A DNA stretch of 64,000 bases from Raskinella chloraquaticus (SeqCode) (GCA_002365175.1 DEZK01000019.1:5255-69254); one strand, 5' to 3'; numbered from the stretch's first letter, positions 51,705-61,157 are shown. The notes: generated from the sequence alone by a model not told the origin. A program made the numbers and translations.

Positions 51705-52703
51705 TCACTTGGCGTAGGCCGGGGCATTCGCCACCGACAATTTGCGCGCGCACGCGGGCGCGTTGCGTTCAAGTTCCGCCGGCAGGCGGAATTCAATGGT
51801 TTCCTTGATGCCGGGCAGTGTCGTCACCTCGACCGGCGACACTCGCCCCAAGGCGGCGATCACGTCCTCGACCAGGACTTCAGGCGCCGAGGCGCCTGCC
51901 GTCACACCGATCGTTCGCGCATCATTGAGCCAGAGCGGATCAACATCATTGCCGTTCGCCACCAGATAGCTCGGCACGCCAAGATCGCGACCGATCTCGC
52001 ATAACCGGTTGGAATTGGACGAATTGCGCGCGCCGACGACCAGAATGACATCCGCAATGCCGGCCAGCGCCCGTACCGCCTGCTGGCGATTCTGGGTGGC
52101 GTAGCAGATATCGTTGATATCCGGGCCTTTGAGATTGCTGAAACGGCGCTCCAGGGCAGCGATGACGAGGCGTGTATCATCCACGCTCAACGTCGTTTGC
52201 GTCACATAGGCAACCGGCGCATCATCCGCCAGCGCCAGGGCTGCGACGTCCGCAACGCTCTCGACGATATGAACCGGGCCGTCGATCTGGCCGATGGTGC
52301 CCTCGACTTCCGGATGACCGGCATGGCCAATCAGAATGACCTCCCGCCCCTGCCCGGCATAGCGCTTGCCCTGTTTGTGAACCTTGGCGACCAGCGGACA
52401 GGTCGCATCAAGCACATATAATCCGCGCTCGTCCGCCTCGTCCTCAACCAGCCGCGAGACGCCATGGGCACTGAAGATGGTGACTGCGCCGCTGGGAACG
52501 GACGTCAGATCCTCAACGAAAATGGCACCTTTTTCTTTCAGACTTTCAACGACATGGCGGTTATGCACGATTTCGTGCCGAACATAGACAGGCGCGCCAT
52601 GCAGGGCCAGCGCCCGCTCCACGATGTCGATCGCGCGCACCACGCCAGCGCAAAATCCACGCGGCTCGGCCAGCACCACTTTGAGGGACTGCGTGGTCTC
52701 CAT
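51705..52703 (-). CDS. ispH: IspH, HMBPP reductase
   Basis: 332 residues from ATG 52703. The three [4Fe-4S] cysteines are in EPRGFCAGVVRA, LDATCPLVAKVH and NDICYATQNRQQA; the conserved His lie in HEIVHN and GHAGHPEVEGT. It makes IPP and DMAPP in the last step of the MEP pathway. It starts 10 bases after dxs and is followed by hpnH, so isoprenoid supply and hopanoid side-chain start are in one transcript. The longer upstream frame only reads through dxs. Confidence 0.96.
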   Translation of the reverse strand: METTQSLKVVLAEPRGFCAGVVRAIDIVERALALHGAPVYVRHEIVHNRHVVESLKEKGAIFVEDLTSVPSGAVTIFSAHGVSRLVEDEADERGLYVLDATCPLVAKVHKQGKRYAGQGREVILIGHAGHPEVEGTIGQIDGPVHIVESVADVAALALADDAPVAYVTQTTLSVDDTRLVIAALERRFSNLKGPDINDICYATQNRQQAVRALAGIADVILVVGARNSSNSNRLCEIGRDLGVPSYLVANGNDVDPLWLNDARTIGVTAGASAPEVLVEDVIAALGRVSPVEVTTLPGIKETIEFRLPAELERNAPACARKLSVANAPAYAK

Positions 52704-52713
52704 GGCGATGCTC

Positions 52714-54636
52714 TCAGGCGCCAACCGAACGCAGCACACGCTCGGCACGCGAGGGCTCGACCAGTCTGACGATGGACGACACGATGCCTGCCGCATCAAG
52801 CCCCGCGGCGCGATACATGGCATCAGGTGAATCATGATCCTGGAAGAGATCGGGCAACGTCAGGGTGCGGACTTTGAGGCCGTTATCGAGCAGCCCATTG
52901 GCCGCCAGATGATGGAGCACGAAGGAACCGAAGCCACCGATGGAACCCTCTTCGATGGTGATCAGCGCTTCATGGTTTTTCGCCAGGCGATCAACCAGAG
53001 CCGCATCGATCGGCTTGGCAAAGCGCGCATCGGCAAGGGTCGTGCTGATGCCGAGTTCGGCCAGCATCTCCACCGCCTTCATGGTTTCACCAAGCCGCGT
53101 GCCGTAATTTAGAATGGCAACCCTGGTCCCTTCATGCATCACGCGGCCCTTGCCGATCTCCAGGATCTGGCCACGCTCCGGCATGTCGACACCCAGCCCC
53201 TCGCCGCGCGGATAGCGGAAGGCGATCGGACCCGCGTCATAGGCAACCGCAGTTGCCACCATATGGACAAGCTCGGCCTCATCGCCCGGCGCCATCAGCA
53301 CCATATTGGGCAGGCAGCCGAGATAGGCGGTATCGAAGGAGCCGGCATGGGTGGCGCCATCAGCGCCCACAAGACCGGCACGATCGATGGGAAAGCGCAC
53401 CGGCAGATTTTGCAGCGCCACGTCATGGACCACCTGGTCATAGCCGCGCTGCAGGAAGGTTGAATAGATGGTGGCAAACGGGCGCATCCCCTCGCAGGCG
53501 AGACCGGCGGCAAACGTCACCGCATGCTGTTCGGCGATGCCTACGTCAAAGGTGCGAGCCGGGAAGGCCTTGCCGAAGAGATCGACGCCGGTGCCCGACG
53601 GCATGGCGGCGGTGATCGCCACGATCCGCTCGTCGCGCTCGGCCTCCTTGATCAGGCTTTCGCCAAACACCTTGGTATAGCTTGGCGCATTGGCCTTGGC
53701 TTTTTTCTGGGTACCCGTCTCGACATCAAACGACACAACACCGTGATAGCGGTCCGCCGACGCTTCGGCTGGGGCATACCCCTTGCCCTTCTGTGTCACC
53801 ACGTGAACGAGGATCGGCCCGTCCTTGGCGTCGCGCACATTGCGCAGGACCGGCAGAAGATGGTCAAGATTATGGCCGTCCACCGGGCCGATATAGTAAA
53901 AGCCCAGCTCTTCAAACAGCGTCCCGCCGGTGACGAAGGTGCGTGCATGCTCGACGGCGCGCGTAATCGCATTATCGATGGTGGCGCCGAAATGCTTGGT
54001 CAGCTGCTTGCCGATATCGCGCAGCGACAGGTAGGTACGACCTGACAGGATGCGCGCCAGATAGGCCGACATGGCGCCAACCGGCGGGGCAATCGACATG
54101 TCGTTGTCATTGAGGATGACGATGAGCCGCGAGCCAAGCGCACCCGCATTGTTCATCGCCTCATAGGCCATGCCAGCCGACATCGAGCCATCACCGATAA
54201 CGGCGACCACATTGAAATCGTCACCCTTGAGATCACGCGCCACCGCGTAACCAAGCGCCGATGAGATCGACGTCGAGGAATGCGCTGCGCCGAACGGGTC
54301 ATAAACGCTTTCGGAGCGTTTGGTGAACCCTGACAATCCGCCACCCTTGCGCAGGGTGCGAATACGATCACGCCGTCCGGTGAGTATCTTGTGCGGATAG
54401 GCCTGGTGGCCGACATCCCAGATCACCTTGTCGCGCGGCGTATTGAACACGTGATGCAACGCCACCGTCAGTTCGACAACACCAAGCCCCGAGCCCAGAT
54501 GGCCTCCGGTCAATGAGACGGCATCGATCAATTCCGCCCGCAACTCGTCGGCAACCTGCGCCAGCTTGGTATCAGGCAGCAGACGCAGATCAGCGGGCGT
54601 CGAGAGGGTATCGAGAAGCGGGGTTGCACTGGCCAT
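52714..54636 (-). CDS. dxs: Dxs, 1-deoxy-D-xylulose-5-phosphate synthase
   Basis: 640 residues from ATG 54636, with AGGAG 8 bases upstream. TGGHLGSGLGVVELT, KVIWDVGHQAYPHKIL and GDGSMSAGMAYEAMNN (TPP/metal motif) are in the first domain. GIAEQHAVTFAAGLA carries the catalytic Glu in the second, and EEGSIGGFGSFVLHHLA the C-terminal domain. It is the committed first step of the MEP pathway. It starts a dxs-ispH-hpnH unit. The frame extending to 54771 lacks a plausible start. Confidence 0.97.
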   Translation of the reverse strand: MASATPLLDTLSTPADLRLLPDTKLAQVADELRAELIDAVSLTGGHLGSGLGVVELTVALHHVFNTPRDKVIWDVGHQAYPHKILTGRRDRIRTLRKGGGLSGFTKRSESVYDPFGAAHSSTSISSALGYAVARDLKGDDFNVVAVIGDGSMSAGMAYEAMNNAGALGSRLIVILNDNDMSIAPPVGAMSAYLARILSGRTYLSLRDIGKQLTKHFGATIDNAITRAVEHARTFVTGGTLFEELGFYYIGPVDGHNLDHLLPVLRNVRDAKDGPILVHVVTQKGKGYAPAEASADRYHGVVSFDVETGTQKKAKANAPSYTKVFGESLIKEAERDERIVAITAAMPSGTGVDLFGKAFPARTFDVGIAEQHAVTFAAGLACEGMRPFATIYSTFLQRGYDQVVHDVALQNLPVRFPIDRAGLVGADGATHAGSFDTAYLGCLPNMVLMAPGDEAELVHMVATAVAYDAGPIAFRYPRGEGLGVDMPERGQILEIGKGRVMHEGTRVAILNYGTRLGETMKAVEMLAELGISTTLADARFAKPIDAALVDRLAKNHEALITIEEGSIGGFGSFVLHHLAANGLLDNGLKVRTLTLPDLFQDHDSPDAMYRAAGLDAAGIVSSIVRLVEPSRAERVLRSVGA

Positions 54637-54959
54637 GATCAGGCTCCTGAATTTTGTCTCGGGACGCGTGTCGCAAAACACGTAAATCCCATCGGCGGTA
54701 GGACGGTCGGTTGGTCCGTTGGCAGCGAACGCGACGTCAGGTTCACGTTTTCGATGAGAGGCTTTTCGCACAGTCCACAGCGCTTGACCAGTTGGAATCT
54801 TAACGGTTCAGTGACGATGTGCTCTTCACGTCACACTCGCTCTCAGCCGCCATCCATGCTCTCATTATCGGGTCGCTGGCAGTGATCAATGATTGAACAA
54901 AAAGGCAGCCTGCGTTAGCTCACAGGCTGATTTGCGGCAAAAGGCGGGGAGCGCTGGTT
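54637..54959. promoter_or_regulatory. Divergent spacer, dxs / hpnN
   Basis: 323 bases without a supported gene. It must hold the promoters of the dxs-ispH-hpnH unit and of hpnN. A 7-bp hairpin CAGCCTG/CAGGCTG (54906-54912 with 54923-54929) lies just before the hpnN ribosome site GGGGAG and has no T-run, so it is more likely leader structure than terminator. Confidence 0.5.
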
Positions 54960-57560
54960 TTGTTGACCTCATTCATCGTTGCCGTGGTCCGCCTGTGCTT
55001 GCGGCATCGATGGGTGGTCGTCATCGCCTCTGTCGCCTTGATGGCACTCGGCGTTCGCCACGTCATCAACCACTTCGCCATCAATACCGATTCGGGCAAG
55101 CTGATCAGCGAATCCGTACCATGGCGCCAACTCGAAATTGCCTTCGATGTCACCTTTCCCAGCCGGACCGGCCTGACTGTCGTGGTGATCGACGCATTGA
55201 CGCCGGAAGCGGCCGAAAACGCCGCCAACCTGCTCAATGAACGTCTTGGGCAATTACCTGAGGTGATCCGCTCCTCGCGCCGCCCCGATGGCGGGGATTT
55301 CTTCAAGCGTAACGGCCTGCTGTTTCTGAGTACCGCGGAAGTGAAATCAACAACCGAGCAATTATTCCGTGCGCAGGCTTTCCTCGGTACCTTGGCCGCC
55401 GATCCGTCGCTGCGCGGTGTCATGGATACGCTGTCGCTGGCCGCCCGCGGCGTTCGCGAGAAAGAAACCACTATCGACAGTCTCGACAAGCCCCTGTCAT
55501 CGATTGCCGGGGGCTTCGAGGCCGCTCTTGCCGGCAAGCCACCGGCCTTCTCGTGGCGCGAACTTTTCACCGGAACAGATGCCAGGGAGCGCGACAAACG
55601 ACGCATCCTGCTCGTCCAGCCCGTTCTCGACTACACCGCGCTTGAACCTGGCCAGATCGCATCAGAGGCGATCCGCGAGGCAGCACATAGCCTGAAACTC
55701 GACGAGCAAAATGGCATCCGCGTGCGCTTGACCGGCCCGGTGCCGCTGGCTGACGAGGAATTTGCCACTGTGGCTGATGGCGCTGCACTCAACGCAGCCA
55801 TCACCGTGCTGGCGGTCGTGTTCATCCTGTGGCTGGCGCTGAAATCGCCACGGATCATGTTTGCTGTGTTCGCCTCGCTTGTAGTGGGCCTTGCCGCCAC
55901 GGCAGCGCTCGGCCTCATGATGGTGGGCAGTCTCAATCTCATTTCAGTCGCCTTTGCCGTCTTGTTTGTTGGTCTGGGAGTTGATTTCGGCATCCAGTTT
56001 TCGGTCCGCTATCGCGATGAGCGGCACCGCAACGACAACATCGACGCGGCGCTCTGTGATGCTGCCGGCGAATCCGGCCGCCCGCTGCTGCTCGCCGCTG
56101 TCTCGACCGCCATGGGGTTCTTTTCGTTTCTGCCAACCGAATATCGTGGCTTGTCCGAGCTTGGTCTCATTGCCGGTGTCGGCATGCTGCTGGCTTTCGC
56201 CACCTCGATCACCCTGCTGCCCGCCCTGATCAGCCTGCTGCGCCCCCGCGGCGAGACGGAGGCGATGGGTTACGCCATTCTCGCCCCCGTTGATCATTTC
56301 CTTGCCCGCCACCGCCGTGCCGTTCTCATCGCCACCGCCATCATCAGCATCGGCGGCCTGCCACTGCTCGCTTTCCTGCGCTTTGATTTCAACCCGCTCA
56401 ATCTGCGCAGCCCGAAAGTTGAATCTGTCTCCACCTTCCTCGACCTGTCGCGTGATCCGCTCACGAGCCCTAACGTCATCGATATTCTCTCGCCCACCCT
56501 TGATGACGCCAACGCTCTGTCGGTTCGCCTCGAGACACTGCCGGAAGTCGATCACGTCCTGACGTTGAGCGACTTCGTGCCCTCCGGGCAGAAAGAAAAG
56601 CTCGAACTGATCGAGGATGCGGCAGCACTTGTCGGCCCGACACTGGCGCCGGGAGAAACCAGGCCAGCGCCGGGCGATGACGAACTGATCATCTCGCTGC
56701 AGCGGACCGCCGCCGATCTGTCGGCGTTGGCAAAGGCAAGTCCAGGCAAGGATCAAACCATCGCCCGGCTGGCCGAGGCGCTGGAGAAACTCGCTCAGGC
56801 AGCGCCTGCTGTGCGCGCCAGGGCCAAGGCAGCCTTCGTGCCGCCGCTTCTGGTGACGCTCGACCAGCTGCAGGCCGCGCTGCAGGCAAGCGCCGTCACC
56901 CGTGCCGATCTGCCGCCAGACCTTGTCGCTGACTGGATCGCGGCTGACGGCAGCGCTCGTCTCGAAGTCGCACCCAAGGGTGACGGCAATGACAACGCCG
57001 TGCTGCGACGCTTTGCCGATGCGGTACGGCAAATCGCACCAAACGCCACCGGCGTACCCGTCTCGATCCAGGAATCAGGAAAGACGGTCGTCAACGCCTT
57101 TCTTCATGCCGGCGCCTTCGCGCTGATCACGATTTTGATCTTGCTATGGGTCGTGCTGCGCCGGCTCTCCGACGTGCTGTTGACGCTGATACCGCTCATT
57201 CTTGCAGGCGTCGTCACGCTCGAACTGTGCGTCGTCTTCGGCCTGCCGCTCAATTTTGCCAACATCATCGCCTTGCCGCTGCTGCTGGGCGTCGGCGTCG
57301 CCTTCAAGATCTATTTCGTCATGGCGTGGCGCGCCGGCGTCACCGACCTGTTGCAGTCAAGCCTGACACGCGCTGTCTTCTACAGCGCCATGACAACCGC
57401 CGTGGCCTTCGGCAGCCTGTGGTTGTCCAATCATCCAGGCACGTCCAGCATGGGCCAGCTTCTGGCTTTGTCATTGGTGACGACGCTTGCCGCCGCCGTT
57501 CTCTTCCAGCCCGTCCTGATGGGCCCACCGCGCGTCATCAAGCAGGTGCGGGAGGGATGA
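54960..57560 (+). CDS. hpnN: HpnN, RND-family hopanoid transporter
   Basis: 866 residues. The start is a TTG at 54960 or 54963, with GGGGAG about 9 bases upstream. One N-terminal helix is followed by a large periplasmic loop, then the first helix bundle with VLFVGLGVDFGIQFSVRYRDER (RND signature). A second loop and a second bundle follow (LPLLLGVGVAFKIYFVMAWR). This MmpL/SSD-type RND protein is required to move hopanoids to the outer membrane in Rhodopseudomonas. It is alone on this strand between dxs and the phosphoesterase. Confidence 0.95.
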   Translation: MLTSFIVAVVRLCLRHRWVVVIASVALMALGVRHVINHFAINTDSGKLISESVPWRQLEIAFDVTFPSRTGLTVVVIDALTPEAAENAANLLNERLGQLPEVIRSSRRPDGGDFFKRNGLLFLSTAEVKSTTEQLFRAQAFLGTLAADPSLRGVMDTLSLAARGVREKETTIDSLDKPLSSIAGGFEAALAGKPPAFSWRELFTGTDARERDKRRILLVQPVLDYTALEPGQIASEAIREAAHSLKLDEQNGIRVRLTGPVPLADEEFATVADGAALNAAITVLAVVFILWLALKSPRIMFAVFASLVVGLAATAALGLMMVGSLNLISVAFAVLFVGLGVDFGIQFSVRYRDERHRNDNIDAALCDAAGESGRPLLLAAVSTAMGFFSFLPTEYRGLSELGLIAGVGMLLAFATSITLLPALISLLRPRGETEAMGYAILAPVDHFLARHRRAVLIATAIISIGGLPLLAFLRFDFNPLNLRSPKVESVSTFLDLSRDPLTSPNVIDILSPTLDDANALSVRLETLPEVDHVLTLSDFVPSGQKEKLELIEDAAALVGPTLAPGETRPAPGDDELIISLQRTAADLSALAKASPGKDQTIARLAEALEKLAQAAPAVRARAKAAFVPPLLVTLDQLQAALQASAVTRADLPPDLVADWIAADGSARLEVAPKGDGNDNAVLRRFADAVRQIAPNATGVPVSIQESGKTVVNAFLHAGAFALITILILLWVVLRRLSDVLLTLIPLILAGVVTLELCVVFGLPLNFANIIALPLLLGVGVAFKIYFVMAWRAGVTDLLQSSLTRAVFYSAMTTAVAFGSLWLSNHPGTSSMGQLLALSLVTTLAAAVLFQPVLMGPPRVIKQVREG

Positions 57561-57920
57561 CCTCCTCAAGACGCGGGTGCAGCACTTCCATCGAACAATG
57601 TGGCAATTCGAACATAACGCCGAATGTCCATCTCGTGTCGGGTAGGACGGCTGCCCCGGGGCGAGATCGGTATATCTCATCTCGACATCTGGATCTTAAC
57701 TATGCAAAAAAAAGCAGTTAATGCCGCATGTTGTCATCTGATGCTATCACCGAAAAATTCATGACGAACTTTCGTACCATATCGCCTCACCCGTCGACAT
57801 TGCCTCGGAAGCGCCGTTTTATTTCGCTGACTCTTTCGTGATGAGTGAAAAGAGAGGATTTGTTTCGATGTTCAATGAGTTCGTTGATCGGGGCTTGACC
57901 AACTGCACGACGACGACGGG
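57561..57920. other. 360-base spacer after hpnN
   Basis: No supported gene. An inverted repeat at 57696-57721 pairs TTAACT and GC with GC and AGTTAA around an eight-A loop, with an AT bulge; it has no T-run on plus but gives a U-rich loop on minus. The base composition (57680-57880) is clearly more AT-rich than the flanking hpn genes. Confidence 0.5.
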
Positions 57921-58886
57921 ATGATTTCGCGCCGTTCGTTCTTGAGATGGTTGAGTGGCATTGCGGCAGGCTGCTTTACTCTGGGAAGTTATGCCTTCGC
58001 GATTGAACCTGGCTTCCGCCTCTCTGTTGTGCGCTACAAGATGAGGCCGCCGCGCTGGACGTCGAACCTATCGCTAAAAATCTGCATCCTGGCCGATCCC
58101 CATTGCGTCGAGCCACATATGCCGCTGGCGCGCTGGCAACGCATCATCGCCGCGGCCAATGAGACACAGCCCGACCTTCATCTTTTACTTGGAGATTTCG
58201 CCGCTGGGCACCGTTGGCGCACGGGCACTGTGAACGTAGACGACATTGCGAAAGCCGCCATGGCACTTGAGGCACCCTTGGGCACGTACGGCATCTGCGG
58301 CAACCACGACTGGTGGGACGATAAAGCGGCACAGAAATCTGGAGTTGGGCCGACCTATACCGAGACGGTCTTTACTGCCGCCGGTATACCCATGCTCGAA
58401 AACCGTGCGAAGCGGCTCGAACACTTAGGCCACCCTTTCTGGCTGACCGGCACGTCATCAATTTTGGCGATCAAGCGGCGTTCCGATCGCTATGAAGGCC
58501 GCGCAAAACTCGCGGAAACATTGGCGCAGGTGACAGATGACGCGCCAATCATTCACCTCGCCCACGAGCCCGATCTGTTCGTCGACATGCCGTCGCGCGT
58601 ATCGCTCACACTAAGCGGCCATACCCATGGCGGACAGGTACGTCTTTTCGGCTATTCGCCGGTGACGCCATCACGTTTCGGTAACCGCTTTGCCTACGGC
58701 CATATCGTCGAAGGCGGGCGCCACCTTCTTGTCTCAGGCGGGCTTGGCTGCTCAATCGCGCCCGTCCGATTTGGTGTACCACCCGAGATCGTCGTGCTGG
58801 AGCTCGGTTCCGCCGACCATCAGGACTACACGGATTTGAGACAGGTGCGAAGGATGCCCGCTTTCCATGACAGTAGCGTCGCTTGA
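57921..58886 (+). CDS. Tat-exported metallophosphoesterase
   Basis: 321 residues. SRRSFLRWLSGIAAGCF is a twin-arginine signal. Metal ligands are in ILADPHC, LLLGDFAAGH, GICGNHDWW, HLAHEPD and LSGHTHGGQ, the order of the YkuE/YaeI-type calcineurin-like phosphoesterases. YkuE-like proteins act at the periplasm or cell wall, and some remove pyrophosphate from lipids; the substrate here is unknown. It lies inside the hpn region, preceded by an AT-rich spacer, and its stop is 10 bases from the converging hpnK stop. No hpn name is known to me for it. Confidence 0.88.
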   Translation: MISRRSFLRWLSGIAAGCFTLGSYAFAIEPGFRLSVVRYKMRPPRWTSNLSLKICILADPHCVEPHMPLARWQRIIAAANETQPDLHLLLGDFAAGHRWRTGTVNVDDIAKAAMALEAPLGTYGICGNHDWWDDKAAQKSGVGPTYTETVFTAAGIPMLENRAKRLEHLGHPFWLTGTSSILAIKRRSDRYEGRAKLAETLAQVTDDAPIIHLAHEPDLFVDMPSRVSLTLSGHTHGGQVRLFGYSPVTPSRFGNRFAYGHIVEGGRHLLVSGGLGCSIAPVRFGVPPEIVVLELGSADHQDYTDLRQVRRMPAFHDSSVA

Positions 58887-58896
58887 TGAACCAGCC

Positions 58897-59733
58897 TCAG
58901 GCGTCGGCAAATCCGCCGAGCCTTGCGCCGCTGGCTTCAAGGGCCTCACGGCATTCGGACGCGGTAAGCGCTTCGAATTCTTCGCGATAGCGCGCACCGG
59001 GCACCGCGAAGCGGAACCCCCCACTTGTTGCCGGGTGGCAGTAAATCTCGCTGAAGCCGTCGGGCAGGTGTTCCAGAAGGGCAGCGAGCCGTGGCGCTGT
59101 CAGCGCACCGGTGAAGGCAAGGCCAAAGACCTGATCGGGGACCGTAATACCCCGTCGCCGCGCCTGCTGTGCCAGCCTCCTCGCCCATGGCTCCATCACC
59201 AAACGCACCGGATTACTGATCATTGGCTCGATTTTGCTGACGATATCGAACGGCTCCAGCGGCACGCGCAGTGCCGTCATGCCGAAGGCTTTTCCGACGT
59301 CGAACACGAGTTCGGCGATCGTCGGATGAAGATGGAAATGCTTGTGGGCATTGACGTGATCGAGCCTGAGCCCGGTCGCGGCGAAGGCTAGGAACTGTGC
59401 TTCGATCTCGGCGCGCATTTGCCGGCGCACGCTGGGTTTGAAGAAAATCGCAGCACCAAACCGCGCCATATCGCGGCGCAGCACGCCTGTCGCATCGACC
59501 AGGCCGGGAATGCGGGCGGCCGGCAGGCAGGGCAGTGCTTCCGCGAGCGTGAGATGCAGCCCGACATGGAGCGTTGGTATGCGCTTTGCGATCGCAACCG
59601 CCTCCGCCGCCGCTGGCGCGCCCACCATCAAGCTCGCGGCAGACAGGATCCCGTCGCGATGAGCGATCTCGACTGCCGCGTTGACCTCGCCCGACAGGCC
59701 GAAATCATCGGCCGTGACGACCAGTCGTTTCAG
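58897..59733 (-). CDS. hpnK: HpnK, hopanoid amino-sugar deacetylase (YdjC/ChbG fold), apparent CTG start
   Basis: 278 residues if it begins at CTG 59733. The conserved metal-binding opening KRLVVTADDFGLSGEV is encoded directly after that CTG, and no ATG, GTG or TTG occurs in frame between the preceding stop codon and this motif. Starting at ATG 59631 would delete the catalytic Asp. GAGG lies 7 bases before the CTG, and the CTG overlaps the hpnJ stop (CTGA), mirroring the ATGA overlaps elsewhere. HpnK deacetylates the GlcNAc-hopanoid made by HpnI. Other motifs: HVNAHKHFHLHP and EIYCHPA. Confidence 0.85.
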   Translation of the reverse strand: MKRLVVTADDFGLSGEVNAAVEIAHRDGILSAASLMVGAPAAAEAVAIAKRIPTLHVGLHLTLAEALPCLPAARIPGLVDATGVLRRDMARFGAAIFFKPSVRRQMRAEIEAQFLAFAATGLRLDHVNAHKHFHLHPTIAELVFDVGKAFGMTALRVPLEPFDIVSKIEPMISNPVRLVMEPWARRLAQQARRRGITVPDQVFGLAFTGALTAPRLAALLEHLPDGFSEIYCHPATSGGFRFAVPGARYREEFEALTASECREALEASGARLGGFADA

Positions 59734-61157
59734 TTCACCGCCTCGCGACGCTCACGCAGGAAGTGGAAGAATTCGACCCCCTCGCGCAGACGGCGCTTCA
59801 TCATCGTCGGGCTCGCCACCATCTCACCGACGATGGAGGCGATCTTGCCGGCGCGGAAGTAGAAGCGCTTGTAGAAATCCTCGACCGAGGTGAAGATTTC
59901 CGTGTGGCTCAGATGCGGATAATGCAGCGGCGCGATCTGCACCCCATGCTCGTCGACCAGTTCCGCATTGGCATCGTCAAGCCAGCCATTCTTGCGGGCC
60001 TGATCGAAAAGGAAGGTGCCGGGATAGGGCGCGGCGAGTGACACCTGGATGGTGTGCGGGTTGATCTCGGTGGCAAACTTGATCGTCTCTTCGATCGTCT
60101 GCTTCGTCTCGCCCGGCAGACCCATGATGAACGTGCCGTGGATGGTGATGCCGAGTTCGTGGCAATCCTTGGTGAAGCGGCGCGCAACATCAATCAGCAT
60201 GCCCTTCTTGATGTTGTGCAGGATCTGCTGATTGCCCGATTCATAACCAACCAGCAGCAGCCGCAGCCCGTTGTCGCGCAGCACCTTCAGCGTTTCGCGC
60301 GGCACATTGGCCTTCGCATTGCACGACCATGTGATGCCGAGCTTGCCAAGCTCCTTGGCAATCGCTTCTGCGCGCGGCAGGTCATCGGTGAAGGTATCAT
60401 CGTCAAAGAAGAATTCCTTGACCTGCGGGAAATTCGCTTTCGACCAGACGATTTCCTCGATCACGTGCTCGACCGAGCGTGTGCGATAGCGGTGCCCGCC
60501 CACCGTCTGCGGCCACAGGCAGAAGGTGCAGCGCGATTTGCAGCCCCGCCCCGTATACATCGAAATATAGGGATGCTTCAGGTAGCCGATGAAGTACTTC
60601 TCGATTTCAAGGTCGCGCTTGTAGACCGGCGTGACGAAGGGCAGGAGATCCATATTCTCGAGGACCGCCCGATCCGGGTTATGGACGATCACGCCTGAGG
60701 AATTGCGATAGCTGAGCCCCTTGATCGCCGACCAGTCCATACCGTCGGCGACATCCTTGATGGTGAAATCAAATTCATTGCGGGCGGCGAAATCAACCGG
60801 CAGCGCGCCCTCAAGGCTTTCCTGCGCCTGGACCGCCACCTTGGCACCGATGAAGCCGATCTTGAGAGCCGGATTGGCGTCCTTGAGGGCCTTTGCCGTC
60901 GCCACATCCGATTTGAAGGACGGCGTCGAAGTGTGCATCACCACAAGATCAAAATTCTTCGCCTGCGCCGTCACCGCAGCAAGCGAGGTGCGATGCGGGG
61001 GAGCATCGATGAGCTTGCTGTCCTTCACCAGCGCCGCTGGCTGGGCAAGCCAGGTCGGGTACCAGAACGAGGCAATCTCGCGCTTGGCCTGATAGCGCGA
61101 ACCCGCACCACCGTCGAAGCCGTCGAAGGACGGTGCCTGTAAAAACATTGTCCGCAT
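59730..61157 (-). CDS. hpnJ: HpnJ, B12-type radical SAM enzyme for the cyclitol head group
   Basis: 475 residues from ATG 61157, sharing one base with the hpnI stop (TGATG). Residues 1-150 are a cobalamin-binding-like Rossmann domain (FDLVVMHTSTPSFKSDV). The radical-SAM motif is C206-x3-C210-x2-C213 (GRGCKSRCTFCLW), then FFFDDDTFTDD and GLPGETKQTIEETI. It converts the bacteriohopanetetrol amino sugar to the cyclitol ether. The long frame upstream to 61820 is antisense noise over hpnI. Confidence 0.95.
   Translation of the reverse strand: MRTMFLQAPSFDGFDGGAGSRYQAKREIASFWYPTWLAQPAALVKDSKLIDAPPHRTSLAAVTAQAKNFDLVVMHTSTPSFKSDVATAKALKDANPALKIGFIGAKVAVQAQESLEGALPVDFAARNEFDFTIKDVADGMDWSAIKGLSYRNSSGVIVHNPDRAVLENMDLLPFVTPVYKRDLEIEKYFIGYLKHPYISMYTGRGCKSRCTFCLWPQTVGGHRYRTRSVEHVIEEIVWSKANFPQVKEFFFDDDTFTDDLPRAEAIAKELGKLGITWSCNAKANVPRETLKVLRDNGLRLLLVGYESGNQQILHNIKKGMLIDVARRFTKDCHELGITIHGTFIMGLPGETKQTIEETIKFATEINPHTIQVSLAAPYPGTFLFDQARKNGWLDDANAELVDEHGVQIAPLHYPHLSHTEIFTSVEDFYKRFYFRAGKIASIVGEMVASPTMMKRRLREGVEFFHFLRERREAVN

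Noticed and set aside
52704..52835. Upstream extension of ispH by 44 codons
   Set aside because: It lies inside dxs, is Cys/Ser/Arg-rich, and the family start METTQSLKVVLAEPRGFC fits ATG 52703.
54637..54771. Upstream extension of dxs by 45 codons
   Set aside because: ATG 54636 has an AGGAG ribosome site and the normal Dxs N-terminus; the extension is basic and unlike the family.
55944..57032. 362-codon minus-strand frame opposite hpnN
   Set aside because: Gln/Arg/Gly-rich shadow of a well-supported RND gene.
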